Positions 26,749 through 35,537 of a DNA stretch of 51,077 bases are shown one piece after another (the first letter of the stretch is position 1; each line of letters starts with the position of its first letter). Position numbers and translations under genes: made by a program. Source of the stretch: Candidatus Hydrogenedentota bacterium (GTDB lineage Bacteria > Hydrogenedentota > Hydrogenedentia > Hydrogenedentales > CAILVY01); assembly GCA_903837785.1 (NCBI GenBank), contig CAILVY010000020.1:1-51077 (forward strand). The letters are read 5' to 3'. Below the pieces are notes generated by a model. That model made no database searches. It was not told the DNA's origin and worked only from the letters and a program-made list of their open reading frames with translations.

Positions 26749-27005
26749 CAAGCAACCGCGTTGGCTTCCACATAATTCGCGAGTGTGTCAATTGACCGAA
26801 AGACCTCGCGCCCCTTGGCCATGTCCTTAATCGCAACCCCGAAATGCTTCTCGAGCAGCACGGCCAATTCCACTGCATCCAACGAGTCTAAGCCGAGTCC
26901 CCCCTCACCGAACAACGGGGCATTATTATCGATATCACCCGGGTGAATATCCTCAAGATTCAGTTCTTCTACAATGATCCGTTTCAGCTTCTGCCTGACA
27001 TCCAT
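26748..27005 (-). CDS. Acyl carrier protein (second of two)
   Basis: An 85-residue, acidic, four-helix carrier protein. The phosphopantetheine attachment serine is Ser41 in GLGLDSLDAVEL. Growing acyl chains are tethered here as thioesters. AAGGAC lies ten bases before ATG 27005, favoured over GTG 27011. Two distinct ACPs in one operon are also seen in aryl-polyene clusters. The adjacent KS and acyltransferase genes suggest this ACP serves late extension or acyl transfer, which is inference. Confidence 0.92.
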   Translation of the reverse strand: MDVRQKLKRIIVEELNLEDIHPGDIDNNAPLFGEGGLGLDSLDAVELAVLLEKHFGVAIKDMAKGREVFRSIDTLANYVEANAVA

Positions 27006-27022
27006 GCGCACCTGTCCTTCCC

Positions 27023-27967
27023 TTAGACCACGCCTGACGCCTCATGGTACCACATGTCATAGAAATTGAAAAACTGCCAGGGATGCTCCTGGACGAACGC
27101 TTCAAGCGCATCGGCAAATTCCTGCGCGAACGGCGCGTAGGCCTGGGCGTTCCGGCCCAGGCCGGACGGCACGCGAATTGTCCGAACGACTTCGACCCGG
27201 TACCGGCCGTCCTCGGCCTTGTGCGTGAGCACCACGACGATGGGCGTCCCCTGCATGGCCGCCAGGCGGTAGGGAGATACGGGAATGTGAACGGTTTCGC
27301 CGAGGAAACGAACGCCCACCACGTTCTTGTCGTTGCCGAAGACGCGGTCGCCCATCACGCCCAGGATTTCGCGGCGTTGAAGCGTCTGAACCATTTCAAG
27401 CATGCCGCCCAGCTCCGTCTGAGGGTCGATGATCTGGAAGGGGGGCGCCTGCCCAGCGTGCTCATAGTAGCGCCGGTCCACATCGCCTTGATGAAACTGC
27501 ATGACGGCGCTCACCGGGGTTTCGAGTTGGCCAAAGAGCGAGAGGGCCACCTGCCAGCAGCCCACATGCGCGTTCAGGACGATCAGGCCCTTGCCTTCGT
27601 TCAGCCCTCCGAGAAACTCGGACATGCCCCGGACTTCCATCCCGACGGCGTTCGGGCCCAGAATGCCGAAGGCAGCCCGGTCAATAAGGGTTTCGCCGAG
27701 GGCGGTAACCATGCGATAGGCCCCGGCAAAGCGTTGTCGGCGGGTGGCACGTTCGGGAAAGCGGTGGGCCAGATACGGGGCGCATTTTTGGCGCACGAAC
27801 GGATAGAGGCCGACATACCACAGGCATACAATGCGCATGAATGCATAAGCCGGGCCTCGGCCGAGCAAGCGAATCATGCCATAGAAGAAGGCATGCTGCC
27901 ATCGTTTTCCGATGCTGCGCGGCGTCCAGGACCGGGCATCCTTCGGATTGATGTCGGATTCACTCAT
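27023..27967 (-). CDS. LpxL/HtrB-like lysophospholipid acyltransferase
   Basis: 314 residues. The family catalytic region appears as VLNAHVGCWQ with His134, followed by GVMGDRVFG and a C-terminal WQFFNFYDMWY, the pattern of lipid A late acyltransferases (LpxL/HtrB). A hydrophobic stretch near 40-57 may associate with the inner membrane. Family members move an acyl group from ACP to a lipid hydroxyl. The Cys-Trp-Gln in place of the common acidic residue after the His is worth noting. ATG 27967 gives an 8-base overlap with the glycosyltransferase. Likely role: attaching the polyketide/fatty product to a glycolipid acceptor. Confidence 0.8.
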   Translation of the reverse strand: MSESDINPKDARSWTPRSIGKRWQHAFFYGMIRLLGRGPAYAFMRIVCLWYVGLYPFVRQKCAPYLAHRFPERATRRQRFAGAYRMVTALGETLIDRAAFGILGPNAVGMEVRGMSEFLGGLNEGKGLIVLNAHVGCWQVALSLFGQLETPVSAVMQFHQGDVDRRYYEHAGQAPPFQIIDPQTELGGMLEMVQTLQRREILGVMGDRVFGNDKNVVGVRFLGETVHIPVSPYRLAAMQGTPIVVVLTHKAEDGRYRVEVVRTIRVPSGLGRNAQAYAPFAQEFADALEAFVQEHPWQFFNFYDMWYHEASGVV

Positions 27968-29153
27968 GGCGGGAGCGTACCCAGCGGAACGATTCAGAAG
28001 CAACATACATGAACAATGCGGCCGCCACCGCAAGCGCCGGCCCCACAAGCAGCGAACCCAGAAGCCATTCCCACAGGCGCTGCACGCCCATATGCCCCAG
28101 TTCCATGAAGCCGGCCTCATGCAGCGAATGCACCCCTTCCAGGGTCAGGAAGCGGCCATGCCGCAGGAAATACCCTGTCTCAATGCACAACGCGGGGACA
28201 AGCGGCGGCATACAGAACTGGCTTGCCCCGACGGAAACGGCCTTGTTCAGGCGGAGAAAGGCCGAGGCATAGAGGATGACCACCGTATGCATCGCGATAA
28301 TCGGCAACGCCCCGAGAAAGACGCCCAATGCGGCCGCCGAAGCCAGCTTGCCGGAACCCGCGCTGTCGGTGAAGAGGCGCGTGGCCGACTCGATAAAGGA
28401 ACGGAGTGTCCGATGTTCCGCCCGTACCACTCCCGGGGACAGCTTGCGATGCGGCCACGGAATGATGGACCGGATCGTGAGATGCGTATTCAGCACGGAC
28501 AACGCGACGTTGTCCCGCAACGCCCCGAAATGCGAAACGCGCTCTGCCTTGCTCGGATAGAAGACCCGGATGGGCACTCCACGGACTGGGCGCCCCGCCC
28601 ACAGCGCGCGGACGACGATCTCCACTTCGAAGGCGTAGCGGCGGGTGAACGTCCGGAGTTCTCGCAGCAATTCCACCGGATATGCGCGATAGCCGCTCTG
28701 GATGTCCTCCACGGCGGTCCCGGTCTGAACGCGCACCCAGAAATTGCCGAAACTGCGGCCGAAGCGCGAGGAACCCGGGGCGTTGCTCCGTTCGAAATCG
28801 CGCACCCCGATGATGATGGCCGCGGGATCGCTTTCGATGGCCGACAGGATCGCCGGAACGTCTTCCGGAAAGTGCTGGCCATCGGCGTCGAGGGTGACGA
28901 TGTGGGTCTTCCCCTGGGCTTCGGCATGGGCGGCCGCGCTTCGTATCGCGGCGCCTTTCCCCATATTGTAATCGTGCCGCAGCAGCGTCACCGGTAAGCC
29001 CTGGAGCAGCGGGGCGGGATCCTGCTCACTGCCGTCATCCACCACGCAGACGTCGGAATGAACCGCAAGCGCCCGTTCGATTACTTCGCGCAGGCGTTCG
29101 GGATGATTGTAAACGGGCACCACTAGCAGCACGCGATCATGGATTCCGGCCAT
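27960..29153 (-). CDS. GT2 glycosyltransferase fused to a DUF2062 membrane domain
   Basis: Residues 1-235 are a family 2 glycosyltransferase: VVPVYNHPE at 11-19, VVDDGS at 37-42, the DAD motif at 89-91 and IQSGYRAYP. Residues about 255-397 form a DUF2062 region with several hydrophobic helices (GVFLGALPIIAMHT, LVGPALAVAAALFMY). GT2 enzymes of this type transfer sugars to polyprenyl phosphate or lipids. Aryl-polyene and flexirubin clusters also carry a GT2 next to an acyltransferase, so decoration of the lipid head group is plausible. ATG 29153 lies one base after the radical SAM stop. Confidence 0.83.
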   Translation of the reverse strand: MAGIHDRVLLVVPVYNHPERLREVIERALAVHSDVCVVDDGSEQDPAPLLQGLPVTLLRHDYNMGKGAAIRSAAAHAEAQGKTHIVTLDADGQHFPEDVPAILSAIESDPAAIIIGVRDFERSNAPGSSRFGRSFGNFWVRVQTGTAVEDIQSGYRAYPVELLRELRTFTRRYAFEVEIVVRALWAGRPVRGVPIRVFYPSKAERVSHFGALRDNVALSVLNTHLTIRSIIPWPHRKLSPGVVRAEHRTLRSFIESATRLFTDSAGSGKLASAAALGVFLGALPIIAMHTVVILYASAFLRLNKAVSVGASQFCMPPLVPALCIETGYFLRHGRFLTLEGVHSLHEAGFMELGHMGVQRLWEWLLGSLLVGPALAVAAALFMYVASESFRWVRSRHE

Positions 29154-29154
29154 G

Positions 29155-30594
29155 CTATGCCTTCCGTATCCGTTGATCGGACTTGGCGAAAGAAAGGAAT
29201 GTGCCCAGGTTGGCAGCGAAACGGAGCCAACTGTCCGGTGACCGCCAGAGCATCGCGGCATAGCCCAGGAGTACTTTGGGCCGCATGAAATGCCGCTTGT
29301 AGAATTCCGTAAACAGCCGTTGGAGCTGTTCCTTGCTCATGCCGTGGGGCACGAACTGAAAGTGCATGCAATCCATTAGGTTCCAGTCCTCGTCAAACGT
29401 CCCCAGCTCATGGATGCGCGCGTAGAGCGGCGCCCCGGGAAAGGGCGTGAACTTGGCCAGGTTGAAATCATCGATGGGCAGCGAGAAGGCGAAGGCCATC
29501 GTGCGCCGGAACGTCTCCTCCGTTTCTCCGGGCAAGCCAATCATCAGCAGGCCCTTTACGCGGATGCCTGCGGCATGAATTTCCCGCACAGCCCTGGCTT
29601 GCCGCTCGAGATTGGGGTTCTGGCGGTGTTCCGCCAGCAGTCCGGGATCGCCCGATTCGATGCCGAGGCTGATCATCCAGCAGCCCGCGCGCTTCATCAG
29701 TTTGAGCAGCGAGGCATCCAGATGTTCGGCGCGCGCGGCGCAATTGAACGTGATGGAGAACTTCTCGCGCGCCATGTGCTCACAAAAGGTCTCGATCCGC
29801 GCCCGGTTGAACGTGAAATGATCATCGTAAAAGTTGAGGTGCCGGATTCCAAATTCCTTGTGCAAGTAGCGGACATGCTCCAGGAGATAGTCCGCCGAGT
29901 TGTAACGGAAACTCCTCCGGAACACGGATCGATCGCAGTAGCTGCATTGAAAGCAACAGCCGCGGCTCGAAATGCAGCTTGCGTTCGGCGTGTGCGGATA
30001 GTTGAAGATCGGCAATTGATAGGCCTGGGGATAGCCGCTCAACTTTCTGTAGGCTGGGAGCGGCAACGTGTCCAGGTCGAGTTCGAAATCCTGAAAGCCG
30101 GTGAAGCGAATCCCCTCGTCCGAACGATAGGCCAAACCGGGGATCTCCGCGGATGGAACGCCCTTGAGCAGTGCGAGCAGGGGACGTTCCCCTTCGCCGA
30201 CCACCGCGTAATCCACGTCCGGGAACTCTTCGAGCACCCGTTCACGCAAGGCGGAGATGTGGGGGCCGCCCACGATGGCGCGTGTATCCGGACTGATCGC
30301 TTTGATTCGCTGGATATGCCGCACGCTGTCGAAGAATCCGGCGGTGGTACACGTGAAGCCCACGAATCCCGGGCGATGCTGCCGGACGTAGTCGTCAATG
30401 CGTTGCTCGGATTGAGGATGGGCAAAGCAGTCGACAATATCGGCCGCAGCGCCCTCGCGCTCGACGTAGGCCGCAAGGCTGGCGAGGCCGAGCGGTGGCA
30501 TGATGTTGGCCAGCCGCGAGATGTCGCGTCCCGCGGAGTCCGGAGCGTAGCCCAACGGATGGATGAGCAGGACGCGGTTTGGGTCCGTGTTCAT
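29155..30594 (-). CDS. B12-binding radical SAM enzyme (third of three)
   Basis: 479 residues. Residues about 5-150 form the B12-binding Rossmann region (VGFTCTTAGFF, AIVGGPHISAL, VVGEGERP) without the DxHxxG base-off motif. The [4Fe-4S] cluster cysteines are Cys213, Cys217 and Cys220 in RGCCFQCSYC, with a TIM-barrel core to about 400 containing YDDHFTFN and LLMIGLPGETEE. Relatives of the BchE/HpnR type methylate or cyclise unreactive carbons. It overlaps the preceding radical SAM gene by four bases. Substrate is presumably an ACP-bound or lipid chain; this is inference. Confidence 0.87.
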   Translation of the reverse strand: MNTDPNRVLLIHPLGYAPDSAGRDISRLANIMPPLGLASLAAYVEREGAAADIVDCFAHPQSEQRIDDYVRQHRPGFVGFTCTTAGFFDSVRHIQRIKAISPDTRAIVGGPHISALRERVLEEFPDVDYAVVGEGERPLLALLKGVPSAEIPGLAYRSDEGIRFTGFQDFELDLDTLPLPAYRKLSGYPQAYQLPIFNYPHTPNASCISSRGCCFQCSYCDRSVFRRSFRYNSADYLLEHVRYLHKEFGIRHLNFYDDHFTFNRARIETFCEHMAREKFSITFNCAARAEHLDASLLKLMKRAGCWMISLGIESGDPGLLAEHRQNPNLERQARAVREIHAAGIRVKGLLMIGLPGETEETFRRTMAFAFSLPIDDFNLAKFTPFPGAPLYARIHELGTFDEDWNLMDCMHFQFVPHGMSKEQLQRLFTEFYKRHFMRPKVLLGYAAMLWRSPDSWLRFAANLGTFLSFAKSDQRIRKA

Positions 30595-31991
30595 GAAGTC
30601 CCCCCCGGGTTTGCACGGCGCCGGGCAGCCCGCCGATTCCGGTCGGGATAATCCAGCAGTTTGTCCCATAGCAATCCCTTGTAGCCAAAGGCGCGCAAGG
30701 CATTGGCCATGCGCGTGCCCGCTTCGGGCGGGAAGACCCGGTCATAACGGCCGGCCCAGGCCGACTCGATACGCTGCTCCATGGCCGCTTTGTCGATTTG
30801 CGGCGAGACGTAATACAGCGAATCCAGTGGCGCGGCGTCCGCGGGAAACAGGCCTTCGGCCATGCCGCGCGCGTGGACGGCGGTCCCGGGGAAGGCGCGA
30901 ATACCGGAGAAGGCGAACACGACCGAACGGGGAAGCCGCTGCACGTTGTTGAGGCCCTCTTCCAGCGTGGCAGCGTTTTCGCCGGGGCCTCCGAACATGA
31001 TGAAGTGCGCGCACGGGACTTCCGCCCGGGCGAAAGCATCCGCAGCGCGCATCACGTCCTGCCAGGCAAAAGCCTTGCCGAGTGCGGCGAGGGTTGCGTC
31101 GGAAGCGGCATCGACCCCCAGTTCGGCCGCCTGCAGTCCTGCGCGCTTGCACAGCAGGACGTCTTCGGCCTGGAGCCCGAAGGGGGTGAAGTAGGCGATC
31201 CAGCGCATGGGAATCTCCGCGCGGATCATGGCTTCCATCAGCAGGCGGAATTGGCCGGATGGGTCATTGAAAATGGAGTCGGTCAGGAACACTGTATTCA
31301 CACCATGATCCTGATGCAGTCGCTGCATTTCGTCCACAACCGCCTCGGGCGGGCGGAATCGGAACCGCGTTCCCTCAAGCAGCGGATAGGTGCAGTAGTC
31401 GCAGCACATCGGACAGCCGCGCTTGGTTTGAACGTTGAGGATGCCGCTGGCGTCGCGATAGTACTGCAACAATCCGGGCGCGTGAAGCGGTTCCGGCATC
31501 TGGTCCATCGGCATGGGCCGTTTCCCGGCCCAGGTGATTTCTGGAATGGCGTTGCCCGCGGTCAACGCGTCCAGCAATTCCGGCAACACCGCTTCGCCTT
31601 CGCCGGCGACCCCGTAGTCCGCCTGCAGAAACGCCCGTGCGGCTTCCGGCGCGACCGAGAACCCCGCGCCCCCGGCGATGATCGGCGAGGAACAGACTGT
31701 GCGTAACTGCTGAATGAACCCGCGCGCCGTATCGAGTCCCCGGACCGCATCCGTCGTCGCCAGCGAGTCCACGTTGTCCATGTTCCTGATGGAGAGGCAC
31801 ACGGCATCGGGTGGCGTCTTCTGGAGCGCATCCAGGATCGGTTCCGCATTTCCATCCAGCGCCAGGAGGTCGAATTGGGCGACATCATGCCCGGCACGCG
31901 CCAGCGCACCGCTTACAAGGGCCATGCCCAGCGGATAGACCGGGTAGGGTTCAACGCACAGATTCGTGGATATGATTGTGACCTGGCTCAA
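30591..31991 (-). CDS. B12-binding radical SAM enzyme (second of three)
   Basis: 466 residues. The N-terminal B12-type domain spans about 5-145 (PIIAGGAGFSVAPEAARAF, YGVAGEGEAVLPELL). Cluster cysteines are Cys193, Cys197 and Cys200 in RGCPMCCDYC, followed by FLTDSIFN and FIMFGGPGENAAT. I recognise it as similar to radical SAM proteins annotated as lipid-biosynthesis or ladderane-associated, from memory only. An additional cysteine (Cys196) lies inside the motif. Both ends overlap neighbouring radical SAM genes by four bases, which implies fixed stoichiometry of all three. Confidence 0.87.
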   Translation of the reverse strand: MSQVTIISTNLCVEPYPVYPLGMALVSGALARAGHDVAQFDLLALDGNAEPILDALQKTPPDAVCLSIRNMDNVDSLATTDAVRGLDTARGFIQQLRTVCSSPIIAGGAGFSVAPEAARAFLQADYGVAGEGEAVLPELLDALTAGNAIPEITWAGKRPMPMDQMPEPLHAPGLLQYYRDASGILNVQTKRGCPMCCDYCTYPLLEGTRFRFRPPEAVVDEMQRLHQDHGVNTVFLTDSIFNDPSGQFRLLMEAMIRAEIPMRWIAYFTPFGLQAEDVLLCKRAGLQAAELGVDAASDATLAALGKAFAWQDVMRAADAFARAEVPCAHFIMFGGPGENAATLEEGLNNVQRLPRSVVFAFSGIRAFPGTAVHARGMAEGLFPADAAPLDSLYYVSPQIDKAAMEQRIESAWAGRYDRVFPPEAGTRMANALRAFGYKGLLWDKLLDYPDRNRRAARRRANPGGTS

Positions 31992-33247
31992 GAGCTGCTC
32001 CGGGTGAATTGCCGTTTTGCACGGGGGTTGAATCGCCGGTACGTGCCGTCTTCGATTTCCCGTTCGATCACGCGCCGGAACAGCTCTCCGAATTTGAGCT
32101 GCTGCCCTCCCTGCGCATAGAAGGTGTCCCAGGCATAGTGAAACATGCCCACAAGTTCGTCCGGCGTCATTTGCCTGGGCTGAAAAACGACTTTGTCGGC
32201 GGAGTAATCGAGCCAGTTATTGCTGAGGATGCGCCCCTGCCTCTCGAGCGATTCACGGATGGGCGAATGGGGAAACGGGGTCATGATCGTGAATTCGGCG
32301 AGGTCCAGCTCATTCTCGCAGAGGAAATCGACCAGGCGTTTGATGAAGTTCACATCTTGATCGTCGGTTCCGAGAATGATAGTGCCCTCCACGCCGATGC
32401 CGTGATCTTTCAGCATGCGAATCCTGTCGCGCGCCACGTCGGACGTGTCGAAGAACGCCTGATAGACGTACCAGCAGCCGGCTTCTGCGGCCAGCGCGAG
32501 CACTTCGTCATCGTAGAAGATCGGGTGAGAAACCCATTTCTTCTTCAGCGGTTTCATCTCCCGGAACAGATCCATCACCCATTCACGATCCTGGGCGAGC
32601 GAGTTGTCCACGATGAACAGGCGGTTGTTGCGGATCTGCTCCATCTCCGCGATGACCTGATCGATGGGGCGTGGACGGAAACGCTTGCCGCCGAGGAACG
32701 CGCTGCAACAGGGGAAGCAGTCGAACTTGCACCCGCGCGACGCATGGACCAGGTCCAGCATCTGCACGCCGCGGTAGGAATAGAGTTCGTGCGACAGAAT
32801 GTCGCGCCGGGCCGGGCCGATGCACCCAGTGTCGGGCGGGGTCCGCATCACGTCATATACGGGCTTCAATTGCCCCGCGAGAAAGTCCTGCAGCACTTGT
32901 TCAATATGCCCCTCCGCTTCGCCGAGGAAGACGGAGTCGGCGTGCAGTTGCACTTCCTCGGAATGGAGCATCGTGGCGATGCCTCCGAAGATGACCGGCA
33001 CGCCCTGGGCGCGGAATCGATCGGCGATGGCGAAGGCGCGCGGAAGCTGGCACGTAAGCATCGTGGAAATGGCCACCAGGTCGGCAGGCTCATCGAAATC
33101 GAGCTCTTGCACGTGCTCATCCACGAAGCTGAGTTCGACCCAGTCGGGCAGTGCCGCGGCGAAGACCACAGGTCCGTGCGGCGGCAGATGGAACGGAGTC
33201 TGCCGGTCGAGCCGCGGCCAACTGGGATAGATGAGGCGCATTTTCAT
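31988..33247 (-). CDS. B12-binding-type radical SAM enzyme (first of three)
   Basis: 419 residues, the shortest of the three. A B12-type Rossmann region covers about 25-130 (IFGGIATMLHSEEV, VFLGEAEGHIEQVL). Cluster cysteines are Cys173, Cys177 and Cys180 in RGCKFDCFPC, with one further cysteine immediately after. FIVDNSLAQD and TIILGTDDQDVNFIKR follow in the barrel. ATG 33247 is chosen because it overlaps the upstream stop (ATGA); the open frame extends 38 codons further without a site. The chemistry could be methyl transfer or C-C bond formation on the acyl chain. Confidence 0.87.
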   Translation of the reverse strand: MKMRLIYPSWPRLDRQTPFHLPPHGPVVFAAALPDWVELSFVDEHVQELDFDEPADLVAISTMLTCQLPRAFAIADRFRAQGVPVIFGGIATMLHSEEVQLHADSVFLGEAEGHIEQVLQDFLAGQLKPVYDVMRTPPDTGCIGPARRDILSHELYSYRGVQMLDLVHASRGCKFDCFPCCSAFLGGKRFRPRPIDQVIAEMEQIRNNRLFIVDNSLAQDREWVMDLFREMKPLKKKWVSHPIFYDDEVLALAAEAGCWYVYQAFFDTSDVARDRIRMLKDHGIGVEGTIILGTDDQDVNFIKRLVDFLCENELDLAEFTIMTPFPHSPIRESLERQGRILSNNWLDYSADKVVFQPRQMTPDELVGMFHYAWDTFYAQGGQQLKFGELFRRVIEREIEDGTYRRFNPRAKRQFTRSSS

Positions 33248-33942
33248 GATGGATATCCCGATGTTCGGATGCTTCGTATCAGGGATTCGATAGAGAGTTG
33301 TGGCTGGCCGCGCCAGAGGATGGCATCCTCGCACAGGGACAGCGGCCCCTCTTCCGCGCATTCAATCACAAAGAAGACGGCGCCGGGCGGGCTCGTGAAC
33401 GCCAGGGCCACCGGCGGCGCCGGCGCATTGCAGACGCCCGCGACAACTGTGCTGCACAGGCCTGAACTCAACATGCCGAGCGCGGTCTTCAGGCCGGCAA
33501 GAACATCCCCGCCTCCTTCCTGCACCACGAACGCGGGACCGGTGAGCCCGAAGTGGATCGAGGCCTCCCCGAGCATGCAACTGGGTAGCGTGTAGGCGAA
33601 GAGGTTGGGGCTGGCGAACCGCCCATTGTCCGGCAAGACGCTCTGGAAATATTGCAGGTCGGTTTCGAGGCATCCGCTTTCCGTGGAGGCCACGAGCCCG
33701 AGGGGTCGTTTCTCGGTCCAGGAATCCAGACCCGCGTCCCTGAGTGCGAGCGCAATGCCGGCCAGTCCGAGACGGGTATAGGCATCGAGGCGGCCGAAGC
33801 GGGGAAAGGCCGTTCCGAACAGCGCGTGATGATCCAATTTGGGGAGCGGACCTCCGGCGAAGGCGAATTCGAGCGCGTCTGCGCCGCGCCCGCAGTTTGC
33901 GGCGGTCACCCATCCGATTCCCAGAACGTTGAAGCGCATCAT
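33244..33942 (-). CDS. Short ketosynthase-like protein without nucleophile (ketoacyl-synt_2 type)
   Basis: Only 232 residues, about the N-terminal half of a ketosynthase. Aligning GPAFVVQEGGGDVLAG (from Gly135) with the KS segment containing the active Cys puts Gly144 at the nucleophile position. It has no histidine motifs. This matches the size and form of the small KS-like protein of aryl-polyene clusters that pairs with an active KS. The gene overlaps the complete KS (33939) and the first radical SAM gene by four bases each, so a KS-partner pair is likely. It is too short to be an active condensing enzyme. Confidence 0.8.
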   Translation of the reverse strand: MMRFNVLGIGWVTAANCGRGADALEFAFAGGPLPKLDHHALFGTAFPRFGRLDAYTRLGLAGIALALRDAGLDSWTEKRPLGLVASTESGCLETDLQYFQSVLPDNGRFASPNLFAYTLPSCMLGEASIHFGLTGPAFVVQEGGGDVLAGLKTALGMLSSGLCSTVVAGVCNAPAPPVALAFTSPPGAVFFVIECAEEGPLSLCEDAILWRGQPQLSIESLIRSIRTSGYPS

Positions 33943-35069
33943 GCGTCCCCCCTGGCCAGGACGAGTGCCGCATTGATGCCGCCAAAGCCGGAATTTGAGG
34001 ACAAGACACAGCCTTCACCCAGAGGCTGGACACGGGGCGCGACCTGTTCCGCGATGGCGGGCTCGGGATCTTGCAGGCCGGCCGTGGGCGGCAAGTGCGC
34101 GTTGCGGCACGCGCACAGCGAGAGCAAAGCCTCCAGCACGCCGCATGCACCCATCGTGTGTCCCAGCGCGCCCTTGACGGAAACGACAGGGGGGCGGTGC
34201 CGTCCAAAGAGCCGGGAGAACGCTTCAATCTCCATGGCATCGTTGAAGACAGTGCCCGTGCCATGCGCCACAACGCCGGCCACCTGCTCCGGCACAAGAC
34301 CGGCGGCATCCAGGGCGTTGCGGGTTGCCCGAAGCAGGCCCTCGCCCTCGCGGCTGGGCGCGGTAATGTGGTGCGCGTCACACGAAATGCCCCAACCCGC
34401 CACCACGCCGAGACTTTCGCACCCGCAGCGCAGCATGGTTTCTTCGTTCATCAGCACGATCAGCGCCGCCGCCTCCCCCAGAAGCAGCCCGTCCCGATGA
34501 CAGTCGAAGGGCCGGCACAGGCCGCTGGAGAGCGCCTTCAACGCTGAGAATCCCGAGAAGACGAATTCGGTGACCAGATCCGCCCCGCACACGACGGCGC
34601 ACGCGCAATCGCCGGCGGCAATGGCTGCGGCGGCACAGGCAAGCGCAACCGTTCCCGAGGCGCAGGCCGCACTGGCATTCCATGCGCGGCCGTTGAGCCC
34701 CAGCCGCCGGCCGAGGAGTCTCGGCAGGATGTCCGGAAGAACCTCTTCCGTATTCGAGGCCTGATCTCGGGATAACGTCTCCACCTGATCGATACCCGCC
34801 TTTGTAGAGGCGGTGATCAGGAGGGCATCCTGCGGCAGGGGCCGGGGCGGAAGTGACAGCAGCTCCAGGAGCGTTTCGAGCCGTGTCGCGGGTGCGGGAT
34901 CGTCCAATTCGGGCAGACAGGCCGCGAGTTGGTTCACATACGCGTCCGTCGGGAATCGGCGGACGGGTGCGAATGCAGTACGGCCAGCGGCCAGGGCCTC
35001 CCACAGGGCCTCCGGGCGGTTCCCCAGGGGGGTGACGCATCCGCAGTAGGTGGCGTGCACGCGTTTCAT
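33939..35069 (-). CDS. Beta-ketoacyl-ACP synthase (complete; pairs with short KS-like protein)
   Basis: 376 residues with Cys136 (ASAACASGTVAL), His269 (VVAHGTGT) and His304 (GALGHTMGACG), so catalytically competent. It is slightly shorter than FabF, with a compressed region before the Cys. ATG 35069 overlaps the thioesterase stop by four bases; a longer frame upstream is discarded. By gene order it forms the second KS plus Cys-less partner pair of the operon and leads directly into the radical SAM cassette. Confidence 0.88.
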   Translation of the reverse strand: MKRVHATYCGCVTPLGNRPEALWEALAAGRTAFAPVRRFPTDAYVNQLAACLPELDDPAPATRLETLLELLSLPPRPLPQDALLITASTKAGIDQVETLSRDQASNTEEVLPDILPRLLGRRLGLNGRAWNASAACASGTVALACAAAAIAAGDCACAVVCGADLVTEFVFSGFSALKALSSGLCRPFDCHRDGLLLGEAAALIVLMNEETMLRCGCESLGVVAGWGISCDAHHITAPSREGEGLLRATRNALDAAGLVPEQVAGVVAHGTGTVFNDAMEIEAFSRLFGRHRPPVVSVKGALGHTMGACGVLEALLSLCACRNAHLPPTAGLQDPEPAIAEQVAPRVQPLGEGCVLSSNSGFGGINAALVLARGDA

Positions 35070-35533
35070 TCGAAATCCCCTGCCCGCCATTTGTCGAGAA
35101 AGGCCTGATAGAACGGCGGCGGGCTGTACAGCAGGGAGAGATTGTGGTCGAGCATGAGTTGTACTGAACAGCCCGTGCACACGGCCTCGCCCGCGGCATC
35201 GCAGATTTGGAACTCGAAGTTGATCCGGGCGGCGTCCGACCAGTGCAGGATAGCGGTCACCTCGAACGCCTCTTCGAAGCGCAGCGGTTTGACGTAGTCG
35301 ATTTCGAGCCGCTTGATCGGCGCGGGAACCGCATGCGCGATGAAATCGGCGTAACTGATGCCGTAGCGGCGCCCGAGCGCCACGCGCGCATCTTCGAAGT
35401 AACTGACATAGCGCCCGTGCCAGACGATGCCCATGGCGTCCACCTCTTCGAAGCGGACGCGCCGCTCAACGGTCTCTCGCAGGGGACCGGGCGCCCCGGG
35501 CACATGCTTGAAGTAGGCCTTGCGGGGTGACAT
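35066..35533 (-). CDS. Hotdog acyl-CoA/ACP thioesterase (4HBT/YbgC-like)
   Basis: A 155-residue single hotdog domain with the YbgC-type active site: Asp32 in VDAMGIVWHGRYVSYFEDAR-like sequence, Gly-Ile-Val-Trp-His39 and the downstream acidic helix. Such enzymes hydrolyse acyl or aryl thioesters, here probably releasing or proofreading the ACP-bound chain. A thioesterase of this type is standard in aryl-polyene clusters. GGAGGAG precedes the ATG at 35533; the gene begins four bases after the FabZ-like stop. Confidence 0.83.
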   Translation of the reverse strand: MSPRKAYFKHVPGAPGPLRETVERRVRFEEVDAMGIVWHGRYVSYFEDARVALGRRYGISYADFIAHAVPAPIKRLEIDYVKPLRFEEAFEVTAILHWSDAARINFEFQICDAAGEAVCTGCSVQLMLDHNLSLLYSPPPFYQAFLDKWRAGDFE

Positions 35534-35537
35534 GTGG

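Noticed and set aside
32009..33595. 528-codon + strand frame across a radical SAM gene.
   Set aside because: Antisense shadow; the opposite strand carries the CxxxCxxC enzyme.
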